A stretch of 47,393 bases of DNA from Frankiales bacterium. Lineage in GTDB: Bacteria > Actinomycetota > Actinomycetes > Mycobacteriales > SCTD01. The stretch lies in contig JAOPWV010000119.1 of the NCBI GenBank assembly GCA_025965475.1, positions 1 to 47,393 of the forward strand, written 5' to 3'. This document shows, piece after piece, positions 23,675-32,201 of this stretch; position 1 is the first letter of the stretch; every line of letters starts with the position of its first letter. The translations under genes were made by a program, and so were the position numbers. The notes under the pieces were generated by a model that saw only the letters and a list, made by a program, of their open reading frames with translations, did not search any database and was not told where the DNA came from.

Positions 23675-26600
23675 GTGAGCGCCCTCGACCGCTTCTCGCC
23701 CGCGACCCGGGCCTGGTTCGAGGGCGCCTTCGCCCGGCCCACCGCCGCGCAGGAGGGCGCCTGGGACGCGATCAGCAGTGGCCGCGACACCCTCGTGGTC
23801 GCCCCCACCGGATCCGGCAAGACCCTGTCCGCGTTCCTGTGGTCGCTCGACCGGCTCGCCTCCGCTCCCCCGCCGGAGGACCCGCGCCACCGCGCCCGGG
23901 TCCTCTACATCTCCCCGCTGAAGGCGCTCGCCGTCGACGTGGAGCGCAACCTGCGCGCGCCGCTCACCGGCATCCGGCAGGCCGCCACCCGGCTCGACCT
24001 GCCCGTGCCCGACCTGCGCGTCGGCATCCGGTCCGGCGACACCCCGGCGGACGAGCGGCGCGCCTTCGCCCGGACGCCACCGGACATCTTCATCACGACG
24101 CCGGAGTCGCTGTTCCTGGTGCTCACGTCGGCCGCCCGCGAGTCGCTGCGCGGCATCGAGACCGTCATCATCGACGAGGTCCACGCGGTGGCCGGCACGA
24201 AGCGCGGGGCCCACCTCGCGCTGTCCCTCGAACGCCTGGACGCCCTCCTGGAGCGTCCCGCCCAGCGCATCGGGCTCTCGGCGACGGTCCGCCCGCTGGA
24301 CGAGGTCGCCCGTTTCCTGGGCGGCTCGCGCGAGGTCACCGTCGTACAGCCGGCCACCTCCAAGACCATCGAGCTCGAGGTCGTCGTGCCCGTCGAGGAC
24401 ATGGGGGAGCTGGGCGAGGTCGCGGGGGCGGTGCGAGGCGGCTCGGCCGCCGGCAACGAGCCGCGCTCGTCGATCTGGCCCGCGGTCGAGGAGAAGATCG
24501 TCGATCTGATCTCCGCGCACCGGTCGACCATCGTGTTCGTCAACTCCCGGCGGCTGGCCGAGCGGCTGACCAGCCGGCTCAACGAGATCGCGACCGACCG
24601 GGCGTACGACGGTCCGGTCGAGGTGCAGGACCTGTCACGACCCGACGGCTCCAGCGGCGTGCGCCCCGGCGGCTTCCCGGTCGTGCTGGCCGGAGCGGCC
24701 GGCATCGGCCGTCCCGACGACGCGGGTGACGTCGTGATCGCGCGCGCCCACCACGGCTCGGTGTCCCGCGAGCAGCGGTCCGAGATCGAGGAGGCGCTGA
24801 AGGCCGGCCGGCTGCCCGCGGTCGTCGCGACCTCGTCACTCGAACTCGGCATCGACATGGGCGCGGTCGATCTCGTCGTGCAGGTCGAGTCGCCGCCGTC
24901 GGTGGCCTCCGGGCTGCAGCGCGTCGGCCGGGCCGGCCACCAGGTCGGCGCCGTGAGCCGCGGCGTGATCCTGCCCAAGTACCGCGGCGACCTCGTGCAG
25001 GCCGCGGTCGTCGCCGAGCGCATGGTCATCGGCGGCATCGAGGCGATCACCTACCCCCGCAACCCGCTCGACGTGCTCGCCCAACAGATCGTCGCGATGC
25101 TCGCGATGGAGACCTGGACCGTCGACGAGCTCGCCGCGGTCGTACGCCGCGCCGCGCCCTTCGCCGGTCTGCCGCAGTCCGCCCTGGACGGCGTGCTGGA
25201 CATGCTGTCCGGCCGCTACCCGTCGGACGAGTTCGCCGAGCTGCGGCCGCGCATCACCTGGGATCGCGTCACCGGGGTGCTGGCCGGACGGCCCGGCGCG
25301 CAGCGGCTGGCCGTCACCTCCGGCGGGACCATCCCCGACCGCGGCATGTTCGGCGTCTTCCTGGTCGGCGAGAAGGGCTCACGCGTCGGCGAGCTCGACG
25401 AGGAGATGGTCTACGAGTCGCGGGTCGGCGACGTGTTCCTGCTCGGCTCGTCGGCCTGGCGCATCGAGGACATCACCCACGACCGGGTGCTCGTCACGCC
25501 CGCCCCGGGTCAGCCGGGAAAGATGCCGTTCTGGAAGGGCGACGCGCCCGGCCGGCCGATCGAGCTCGGCAGGGCGCTCGGCGCGTTCCTTCGGGAGCTG
25601 TCCGCCCAGGACGACGCCGGCGCCCGTCAGCGGCTGACAGAGGCCGGCCTCGACGAGCTGGCCGCCACCAACCTGCTGGCCTACCTCGCCGAGCAGCGCG
25701 CGGCGACCGGCCGGCTGCCCGACGACCGCACGATCCTCGTCGAGCGGTTCCGCGACGAGCTCGGCGACTGGCGCATCGCGATCCACTCGCCGTTCGGCGC
25801 GCAGGTCAACCAGCCGTGGTCGCTCGCCCTGTCGGCCCGGCTGCGTGAGACGTACGGCGTCGACGTGCAGGCCATGCACGCGGACGACGGAATCGTCCTG
25901 CGGCTGCCGGAGACCGAGGACGTGCCCTCCGGTGCGGCCGTGATCTTCGAGCCCGGCGAGATGGAGGCCGCGGTGCAGGCCGAGGTCGGCGGGTCGGCGC
26001 TGTTCGCGGCCCGCTTCCGCGAGGCCGCCGCGCGCGCCCTGCTACTGCCGCGGCGCAACCCGGGCCGCCGCAGCCCGCTGTGGCAGCAGCGCCAGCGGTC
26101 CGCCCAGCTGCTGCAGGTCGCCGCCCAGTACGGCAGTTTCCCGATCGTCCTGGAGACGATGCGCGAGGTGCTGCAGGACGTCTTCGACGTGCCCGGCCTC
26201 GTCGAGCTCATGAAGGACGTCGAGGCGCGCAAGGTCCGGCTCGTCGAGGTCGAGACCTCCTCGCCGTCGCCGTTCGCGCGCTCGCTGCTGTTCGGCTACA
26301 TCGGCGCGTTCATGTACGAGGGCGACGCTCCCCTGGCCGAGCGGCGCGCCCAGGCCCTCTCGCTCGACTCGGCATTGCTCGCCGAGCTGCTCGGGCAGGC
26401 CGAGCTGCGCGAGCTGCTGTCGGCCGAGGCGCTCGACGAGGTCGAGGCCGAGCTTCAGCGGCTCGCCCCCGACCGGCACGTGCGGGACGCCGAGGGCGTG
26501 GCCGACCTGCTGCGGGTGCTCGGTGACCTCACGACCGCGGAGGTGATCGCCCGCGGCGGCACCCCCCAGATGCTGGCCCTGCTGGAGGAGACGCGCCGGG

Positions 26601-28288
26601 TCATCCGGGTGCGCATCGGCGGCGGGGAACGGTGGCTGGCCATCGAGGACGCCGGCCGGGTCCGCGACGCGCTCGGCGTGCCCCTGCCGGTCGGCATCCC
26701 GGAGGTGTTCCTCGAGCCGGTTCGCGACCCCCTGGCCGACCTGGTCGCCCGGTTCGCCCGCACGCACGGGCCCTTCCACGCCTCCGAGGTGGCCGTCCGG
26801 CTCGGGCTCGGCATCGCCGTCGTCGACACCACCCTGGCCCGGCTGTCCGGGACCGGGCGGGTGGCGCACGGCGAGTTCCGCCCCGGGGGCACCGGGCTCG
26901 AATGGGCCGACGCCGAGGTGCTGCGCATGCTGCGCCGCCGCTCCCTGGCCAAGCTGCGCAAGGAGGTCGAGCCGGTACCACCCGAGGCGCTGGCCCGCTT
27001 CCTGCCGCAGTGGCAGGGGCTCGGCACCGCCGCCGGGCGCGGTGCGGACGGCCTGATGCGCGCGATCGAGCAGCTGCAGGGCGTCTCGGTCCCCGCCTCC
27101 GCGCTGGAGTCCCTGGTGCTCCCCTCGCGGGTCGCCGGCTACACCGGTGCGCTGCTCGACGAGCTGACGGCCTCCGGCGATGTGCTGTGGGCCGGCCAGG
27201 GTTCGCTGCCGGGAAACGACGGGTGGGTGTCGCTGCAGCTCGCCGAGTCCGCCGAGCTCCTTCTCCCGCCGTACGGCGACCTGACGCTCAGCCCGCTGCA
27301 CACCGCGGTCCTGGAGGCGCTCGACGGCGGCGCCGCGCTGTTCTTCCGCGCGCTCGCCGACCGCACCGGCAACCTCGACGACCCCGCCCTGGCCGCCGCG
27401 CTGTGGGACCTGGTGTGGGCCGGCTACGTCACCAACGACACGATCGCCCCACTCCGGACGCTGCTGGGCAGCGGACGGACCAGCCACTCGTCCCGCCGGG
27501 GCCCGACCCGGCAGCGGTCGCGGTACGGCCGGCCGGTGATGCCGACCCGCAGCGGCCCGCCGACCGTGGCCGGCCGCTGGTCCCTGCTGCCGGAGCGCGA
27601 CGCGGACCCGACCCGGCGTACCCACGCGCTGGCCGAGGCGCTGCTGGACCGGCACGGCATCGTCACCCGCGGAGCGGTCATGGCGGAGCGGGCGCCGGGC
27701 GGGTTCGCCGCGGTCTACACGGTGCTCAAGGCCTTCGAGGAGGCCGGCAAGGTGCGGCGCGGCTACTTCGTCGAGGGGCTCGGCGCGGCGCAGTTCGCTG
27801 CCCCTGGCGCGGTGGACCGGATGCGGGCGCTCGCCGCCGTCGAGCAACCGGACGCCGAACCGACCTGGACCACGCCGATCCCCGGTGGCTGGGACCTCGC
27901 CCCGCAGCGCAAGCGCCGCGACGACGCCCGCGCGGTGGTCCTCGCCGCCACCGACCCGGCGAACCCGTACGGCGCAGCCCTCCCCTGGCCGGCCACCGAC
28001 GGCGGCCACCGGCCCGGACGCAAGGCGGGCGCGCTCGTCGTCCTCGTCGACGGCGTGCTGGTGCTCTACGTCGAGCGCGGCGGCAAAACGCTGCTGTCGT
28101 TCCACGAGGACGACGTCAGCCTCGCTCCCGCCGTGGACGCACTGGCGCTGGCGGTCCGCGACGGCGCTCTGGGCCGCCTGACCGTGACCAAGGCCGACGG
28201 CGAGCCCGCGCTCACCTCTCCGCTCGGGCTGGCGCTGGAGGCTGCCGGGTTCCGCCCGACGCCCCGCGGTCTGCGTCTGCGCGCCTGA
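23675..28288 (+). CDS. lhr: Lhr, large ATP-dependent DNA helicase (superfamily 2)
   Basis: The 1537-residue protein is full-length Lhr, a 3'-5' translocase that unwinds RNA:DNA hybrids and is linked to DNA repair in mycobacteria. The N-terminal core has Walker A APTGSGKT (43-50), DEVH box Asp167-His170, SAT-like motif GLSATVRPLDE, and motif VI QRVGRAGHQ, followed by a winged helix, a beta-barrel and the Lhr-core domain. The C-terminal half (about 870-1537) is the Lhr-CTD with tandem winged-helix units and a final beta-rich domain. The GTG start has GGAG close by. It stands alone on the plus strand among secreted hydrolases. No frameshift was seen over 4.6 kb. Confidence 0.96.
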   Translation: MSALDRFSPATRAWFEGAFARPTAAQEGAWDAISSGRDTLVVAPTGSGKTLSAFLWSLDRLASAPPPEDPRHRARVLYISPLKALAVDVERNLRAPLTGIRQAATRLDLPVPDLRVGIRSGDTPADERRAFARTPPDIFITTPESLFLVLTSAARESLRGIETVIIDEVHAVAGTKRGAHLALSLERLDALLERPAQRIGLSATVRPLDEVARFLGGSREVTVVQPATSKTIELEVVVPVEDMGELGEVAGAVRGGSAAGNEPRSSIWPAVEEKIVDLISAHRSTIVFVNSRRLAERLTSRLNEIATDRAYDGPVEVQDLSRPDGSSGVRPGGFPVVLAGAAGIGRPDDAGDVVIARAHHGSVSREQRSEIEEALKAGRLPAVVATSSLELGIDMGAVDLVVQVESPPSVASGLQRVGRAGHQVGAVSRGVILPKYRGDLVQAAVVAERMVIGGIEAITYPRNPLDVLAQQIVAMLAMETWTVDELAAVVRRAAPFAGLPQSALDGVLDMLSGRYPSDEFAELRPRITWDRVTGVLAGRPGAQRLAVTSGGTIPDRGMFGVFLVGEKGSRVGELDEEMVYESRVGDVFLLGSSAWRIEDITHDRVLVTPAPGQPGKMPFWKGDAPGRPIELGRALGAFLRELSAQDDAGARQRLTEAGLDELAATNLLAYLAEQRAATGRLPDDRTILVERFRDELGDWRIAIHSPFGAQVNQPWSLALSARLRETYGVDVQAMHADDGIVLRLPETEDVPSGAAVIFEPGEMEAAVQAEVGGSALFAARFREAAARALLLPRRNPGRRSPLWQQRQRSAQLLQVAAQYGSFPIVLETMREVLQDVFDVPGLVELMKDVEARKVRLVEVETSSPSPFARSLLFGYIGAFMYEGDAPLAERRAQALSLDSALLAELLGQAELRELLSAEALDEVEAELQRLAPDRHVRDAEGVADLLRVLGDLTTAEVIARGGTPQMLALLEETRRVIRVRIGGGERWLAIEDAGRVRDALGVPLPVGIPEVFLEPVRDPLADLVARFARTHGPFHASEVAVRLGLGIAVVDTTLARLSGTGRVAHGEFRPGGTGLEWADAEVLRMLRRRSLAKLRKEVEPVPPEALARFLPQWQGLGTAAGRGADGLMRAIEQLQGVSVPASALESLVLPSRVAGYTGALLDELTASGDVLWAGQGSLPGNDGWVSLQLAESAELLLPPYGDLTLSPLHTAVLEALDGGAALFFRALADRTGNLDDPALAAALWDLVWAGYVTNDTIAPLRTLLGSGRTSHSSRRGPTRQRSRYGRPVMPTRSGPPTVAGRWSLLPERDADPTRRTHALAEALLDRHGIVTRGAVMAERAPGGFAAVYTVLKAFEEAGKVRRGYFVEGLGAAQFAAPGAVDRMRALAAVEQPDAEPTWTTPIPGGWDLAPQRKRRDDARAVVLAATDPANPYGAALPWPATDGGHRPGRKAGALVVLVDGVLVLYVERGGKTLLSFHEDDVSLAPAVDALALAVRDGALGRLTVTKADGEPALTSPLGLALEAAGFRPTPRGLRLRA

Positions 28289-28493
28289 CACGACGACGGG
28301 CGGTCACGACGGGGCAGACGGCCGGCTTCCTCAACCTGCTCCAAGGCTGATCCCAGGCTCGAGCCGCGGGAGTGAACGCATCCACCCCCGGTCCGGTGGC
28401 CGGCCCCCCCTACGACCCGGCCCCGACCTGGATGCCTCTGCTCCCGGCCGCATGGTGGCCGGCAGGCGCGGGAGGCTGGGCCGCCGAACGCGG

Positions 28494-28525
28494 GATGGCC
28501 CCCGGCGGCAACACCGGGGGCCATC
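28494..28525 (-). terminator. Terminator hairpin after the M36 peptidase gene
   Basis: A perfect 12-bp stem (GATGGCCCCCGG/CCGGGGGCCATC) with an 8-nt loop begins 18 nt beyond the stop codon of the peptidase gene. There is no U-run, but the stem is strong. It may also stop transcription arriving from lhr. The remaining bases between 28289 and 28493 show no convincing gene. Confidence 0.8.
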
Positions 28526-28542
28526 GTCGTGAGCAGGTGCGC

Positions 28543-31500
28543 CTAGCGGCTGTACGCCTCGAACTCGGTGACCGTCACCTTGTACGCGTTCGCTGAGGAC
28601 GGGCAGTCCGCGTTGTTGGTCGGGTCGTTGTCCTGGTCACCGCTGAACGCCTTCGTCCCGGTGCACGTGTTGCTCCGCACCACGAGACGCAGGTGGTCGG
28701 CGACGACCGCGGTCGGCAGCGTCACCGTCCGCAGCGTCAGGTCGGGCGCGACCGCCCTCGGTGCCCGCGTCGGGAAGAAGTTCTCCGGGCTCGTGTAGAC
28801 GGTCCGGTAGGTCTTCCCGCCGTCGCTGCTCGCCTGTACCTCGAACTGGTGCAGCCCGAGCAGCCGACCTTGGAAGTCGGTCTTGTCGGTGGTGCTGACC
28901 GGGTGGTGCAGCGCGCTGACCGCGATGCGGGCGACCCGCTGCCTGCCGGCCAGCTGCACCGTGAAGCTGCGGCCGTTGACGGCGGTCTTCGCGGCGCTGC
29001 CGTCGACACCGCCGTTGGTCGCCTCCGTGTCGTCGATGATCTGACCGAGGCGGATCCAGTCGGTGCCCTGGATGACGGCACCCTGGCTGGCGGAGGCGAC
29101 GTTGGGCTCCAGCGCGATCCGCTTGGTCGCGGTGCTGCCCGCGGCCACGGCGAGTGAGAACCGCTGCAGGCCGTAGCCCTTGGCCTGCACCAGCAGCGGG
29201 TACGTCCCGGTCACGAAGTTGGCCACCGAGGCGATCTTGGTCGCCGGGTCGGTCGAGGCGATCGGGGTGGTGCGGGCCTGGAACTGTCCGACGAACACGT
29301 CGCCCTTGACCGCCTTGTTGGTCTTGGCGTCGACGAGGGTGAAGGTCACCTTGCCGTTCCGCGCGGCGGTCGGGGCCGCGAAGCTCGGCGTCGGGTGGGT
29401 GTCGTCGCCGTTCTTCGCGCTGCTGCCGGTCCCCAGGCCGCGCTTGGCGAAGGCCTCGGCCATCGCCTGCTGGTCGGCGCCGCCGGTCCGCAGCATGTCG
29501 GCCGCGAGCTGGGCGTTCTTCATGTCCACCATGCTCGGCGCGCCGTTGGCCTGCAGGATCATCGCGTCGAACAGGAAGGTCACCCAGCGGCGGTTGCCCG
29601 GGCAGCCGTCGAACGAGGCGTGCTGGCCGCCGGCCGAGGTGCGGCCCAGCGCACAGGACGCCTGCAGCGCCGCATCCTGCGGGTTGTAGCGGCTGCGGTA
29701 CTTCTCGACGAGCGCCTGCCGGACGGCGATCTGCACGCCGTTCCAGATCTCGCCGTCGGCGTGCACCTCCGGGCCGGTGGTGTCGAAGCCGAAGTCGCCG
29801 TAGTTCAGCGGGTTGTCCCGCAGGTTGTAGTCGCGGATCCCGCGCTGCTTGTCACCCGTCGCGTAGGCGCCCAGGGCGAACGGGTCCTCACCGCGCTTGC
29901 CGGCCAGCCCGAACGCGTTGAGGTACTCGATGGCGACAAGGTCGCTCCAGCTCTCGCCCATGGAACCGCCCTGTGCGCCGGACAGGCCGGTGTCGGGGCC
30001 GGCGATGAGCCGGTTGCTGATGGCGTGCGTGTACTCGTGCAGGAAGATCGTGGCGTCCATGCCACCGTCGGCGCAGGGCGAGTAGAAGCCGAGCTGCGGC
30101 TGGAACAGGTACTGGTTCGTGATGCCGGGGACGCCGTCCTGCAGCGTGATCTGGTTGGCGTTGTTACGGCCGGTCAGGCCGCCTTGGGCGACGACCGTGT
30201 TGGTCAGCGCGGCGTTCTGGGCGTTGCCCAGCTCCGGGTCGCCCTCGGCGCCGCCCTTGCCGAAGTTGGTGACCTGCATGGCGCCGCGCGGCTCGGTCAA
30301 GCCGAGCCGGTAGGCGAAGTCGTGGATCCGGTTGTGACCCACGAACAGGTTCACGATCGAGGCGTCGATGTCGGCCCGGCGCGTCGGGTCGGCGATCGCT
30401 GCCGGGTCGCACGTGCTGGTGTGCCAGGCGTCCGTGAAGGCGGGGGCGTAGTCACGCGTCGGGCTCGCCGGCGGGAGGAACGGGCCGCCCGGCGTGAGCG
30501 AGCTCGAGGCCTGGGCGTTGCTCGTCAACGCGTTGTTGCCCATGGTCGTGAACGTGGGCAGGCCGGTCACCGCGTCCACGTCGTACGCGAACGGGCTCTG
30601 GTCGAAGTACGTGAAGCCGTTCGCGCTGCAGCCCTTCGCCTTGTCGCTCTTGTCGGCGGGCGTGGTGGCGCAGATCTTGTCCCGGTCGTCCGGGCTGGCC
30701 TTCGACGAGGTCGGCAGGTCCGGGTTGGACGAGAAGGCGCGCCAGGTGGCGGGACCCTGGACCGCCGCGCCTCCAGGGACGAGGCCGGACGGCAGCCCCG
30801 GTGCTGCGGGGGTCGTCTGGTCGCTGGCGGCGTAGCTGCCCAGGAAGTCGTACGGCGCGGTCACGGTCGTCGCGCTGTAGGGGCAGACCTGGGCCGCGAA
30901 CACGTCGGTGGCCTTGGCCGCCGGGCTCACCGTGACCACAGTCGCCTCCGGCGTCGTCGCGGTGTCGGAGGAGCCCACCGCGGCGCCGTTGCGCAGAACC
31001 TTCAGGACGATGTCGTTGTTGGGGTTGGTGGCGGTCGCACCGACGGCGAGGCTCTGGGTCCCGGCCGGGACCGCCAGCGGCAGCGCCGGCGAGCAGGACG
31101 TCGGGGTGAACGTCCCCTGGAAGCTGCCGTTGGTCGGCGGGGCCGGCAGCGTCATGACGCTGCGCATGGCGGCGTTGCTCCGGCTGCCCTGCGCGAGGGT
31201 GTCGACGGCGTCCCGGCGCAGCAGGACCGCGCCGTCCGCCGCGTCGACGTACGTCATGGTCGCGAGCGCCTTGGCGCCGGCGACATCGAGGACGTCGGTC
31301 TCCCAGACCAGCCGGGTCCCGCGGTCGGTGGTGGCCAGCGCGCGCAGCCGGGCCCGCTGCTGCTGGGCCAGCCCGTTCGCGGCGACGAGGGTGAAGCCGG
31401 CGCCGTCGGTCTTGCCGGCCAGAGCCAGGTCGCCGAGGGTGAGGTCCTTGATGCCGGCGTCCCGCGCCGCGGCGAGCACGGCGTCCAGCGGCGTGAGCGC

Positions 31501-32097
31501 CGGCGTGGTGCCGTTGAACCGGGCCAGGGTCGCGGCCGGCACCGCCGAGCCGGTGACGATGGCGACGTCATGACCCCGCACACCGACGGACAGCAGGCCG
31601 TCCTGCGCGAGGGGCAGGCCGCCGGCCTTCTGCCGGAGCAGCACCACGTGGGCCTGGGTGGACTCCGGCAGCGGCAGGGCGCTGACCAGCTCCAGCTGCC
31701 CGACCTGCGCCGCGGTCAGGCCGAACATCGCGGCGGAGCGGGCGAGGAAGGTCCGTGCGACCGCCTCCGGGGTGGCGCCGGCGACGCCGGAGGCCAGGTA
31801 GCCACCAGCACGGGTCGCGCTGAGCACCGTGCCGTACTGGGTCCAGGAGACGGCCGTACCGGCGCCGAGCGCGGCGACCGCGCTCCGGGCCGCGGCGAGC
31901 GGCGCCAGTCGCGGGCCGCGATGGTCGACGTCACCGATCCCCTGCTCGGCGCCCGGGAACCCCGCGGCATCGGAGCCGGCCAGCGGCCGGGCCGTCGAGG
32001 CGGTCGACGTGGCGCCGGCACTGGGCAACGTGCCAACGATGACAGGGCCGGCCGCCAACAAGGCGAGGCCGGCGAGGACGGGCTTGCGCAGACGCAC
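28543..32097 (-). CDS. Secreted M36 (fungalysin) zinc metallopeptidase
   Basis: Counting from the GTG at 32097 (1184 residues), which has GAGGAG 4 nt upstream, there is a signal peptide (RLRKPVLAGLALLAAGPVIV), a long N-terminal prodomain with fungalysin/thermolysin propeptide features, and the M36 catalytic domain with zinc motif His687-Glu-x-x-His691 (FLHEYTHAISN) and the third ligand in GGSMGESWSDLVAIEY. After it come a beta-sandwich like carboxypeptidase-regulatory domains (KVTFTLVDAKTNKAVKGDVF) and a C-terminal discoidin-like domain (FEVQASSDGGKTY) probably binding a surface or polymer. The frame stays open upstream to 32220, but that extension lacks a ribosome site and a signal peptide. 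It is probably a nutrient-acquiring exoprotease. Confidence 0.92.
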   Translation of the reverse strand: MRLRKPVLAGLALLAAGPVIVGTLPSAGATSTASTARPLAGSDAAGFPGAEQGIGDVDHRGPRLAPLAAARSAVAALGAGTAVSWTQYGTVLSATRAGGYLASGVAGATPEAVARTFLARSAAMFGLTAAQVGQLELVSALPLPESTQAHVVLLRQKAGGLPLAQDGLLSVGVRGHDVAIVTGSAVPAATLARFNGTTPALTPLDAVLAAARDAGIKDLTLGDLALAGKTDGAGFTLVAANGLAQQQRARLRALATTDRGTRLVWETDVLDVAGAKALATMTYVDAADGAVLLRRDAVDTLAQGSRSNAAMRSVMTLPAPPTNGSFQGTFTPTSCSPALPLAVPAGTQSLAVGATATNPNNDIVLKVLRNGAAVGSSDTATTPEATVVTVSPAAKATDVFAAQVCPYSATTVTAPYDFLGSYAASDQTTPAAPGLPSGLVPGGAAVQGPATWRAFSSNPDLPTSSKASPDDRDKICATTPADKSDKAKGCSANGFTYFDQSPFAYDVDAVTGLPTFTTMGNNALTSNAQASSSLTPGGPFLPPASPTRDYAPAFTDAWHTSTCDPAAIADPTRRADIDASIVNLFVGHNRIHDFAYRLGLTEPRGAMQVTNFGKGGAEGDPELGNAQNAALTNTVVAQGGLTGRNNANQITLQDGVPGITNQYLFQPQLGFYSPCADGGMDATIFLHEYTHAISNRLIAGPDTGLSGAQGGSMGESWSDLVAIEYLNAFGLAGKRGEDPFALGAYATGDKQRGIRDYNLRDNPLNYGDFGFDTTGPEVHADGEIWNGVQIAVRQALVEKYRSRYNPQDAALQASCALGRTSAGGQHASFDGCPGNRRWVTFLFDAMILQANGAPSMVDMKNAQLAADMLRTGGADQQAMAEAFAKRGLGTGSSAKNGDDTHPTPSFAAPTAARNGKVTFTLVDAKTNKAVKGDVFVGQFQARTTPIASTDPATKIASVANFVTGTYPLLVQAKGYGLQRFSLAVAAGSTATKRIALEPNVASASQGAVIQGTDWIRLGQIIDDTEATNGGVDGSAAKTAVNGRSFTVQLAGRQRVARIAVSALHHPVSTTDKTDFQGRLLGLHQFEVQASSDGGKTYRTVYTSPENFFPTRAPRAVAPDLTLRTVTLPTAVVADHLRLVVRSNTCTGTKAFSGDQDNDPTNNADCPSSANAYKVTVTEFEAYSR

Positions 32098-32201
32098 GGG
32101 TCTCCTCAGGGTCGCCGCGCCGGAGCGCGGCCTTGCATGTGTGGGCACCCTGTTCGCCGCCCCGCCACCGCTTCCTGCCGGGACCGCCGGTCTTTCTCGC
32201 G

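Noticed and set aside
28372-28596. Short Pro/Gly/Trp-rich plus-strand ORF
   Set aside because: It runs through the terminator hairpin into the end of the M36 gene and has no family signature or good ribosome site.
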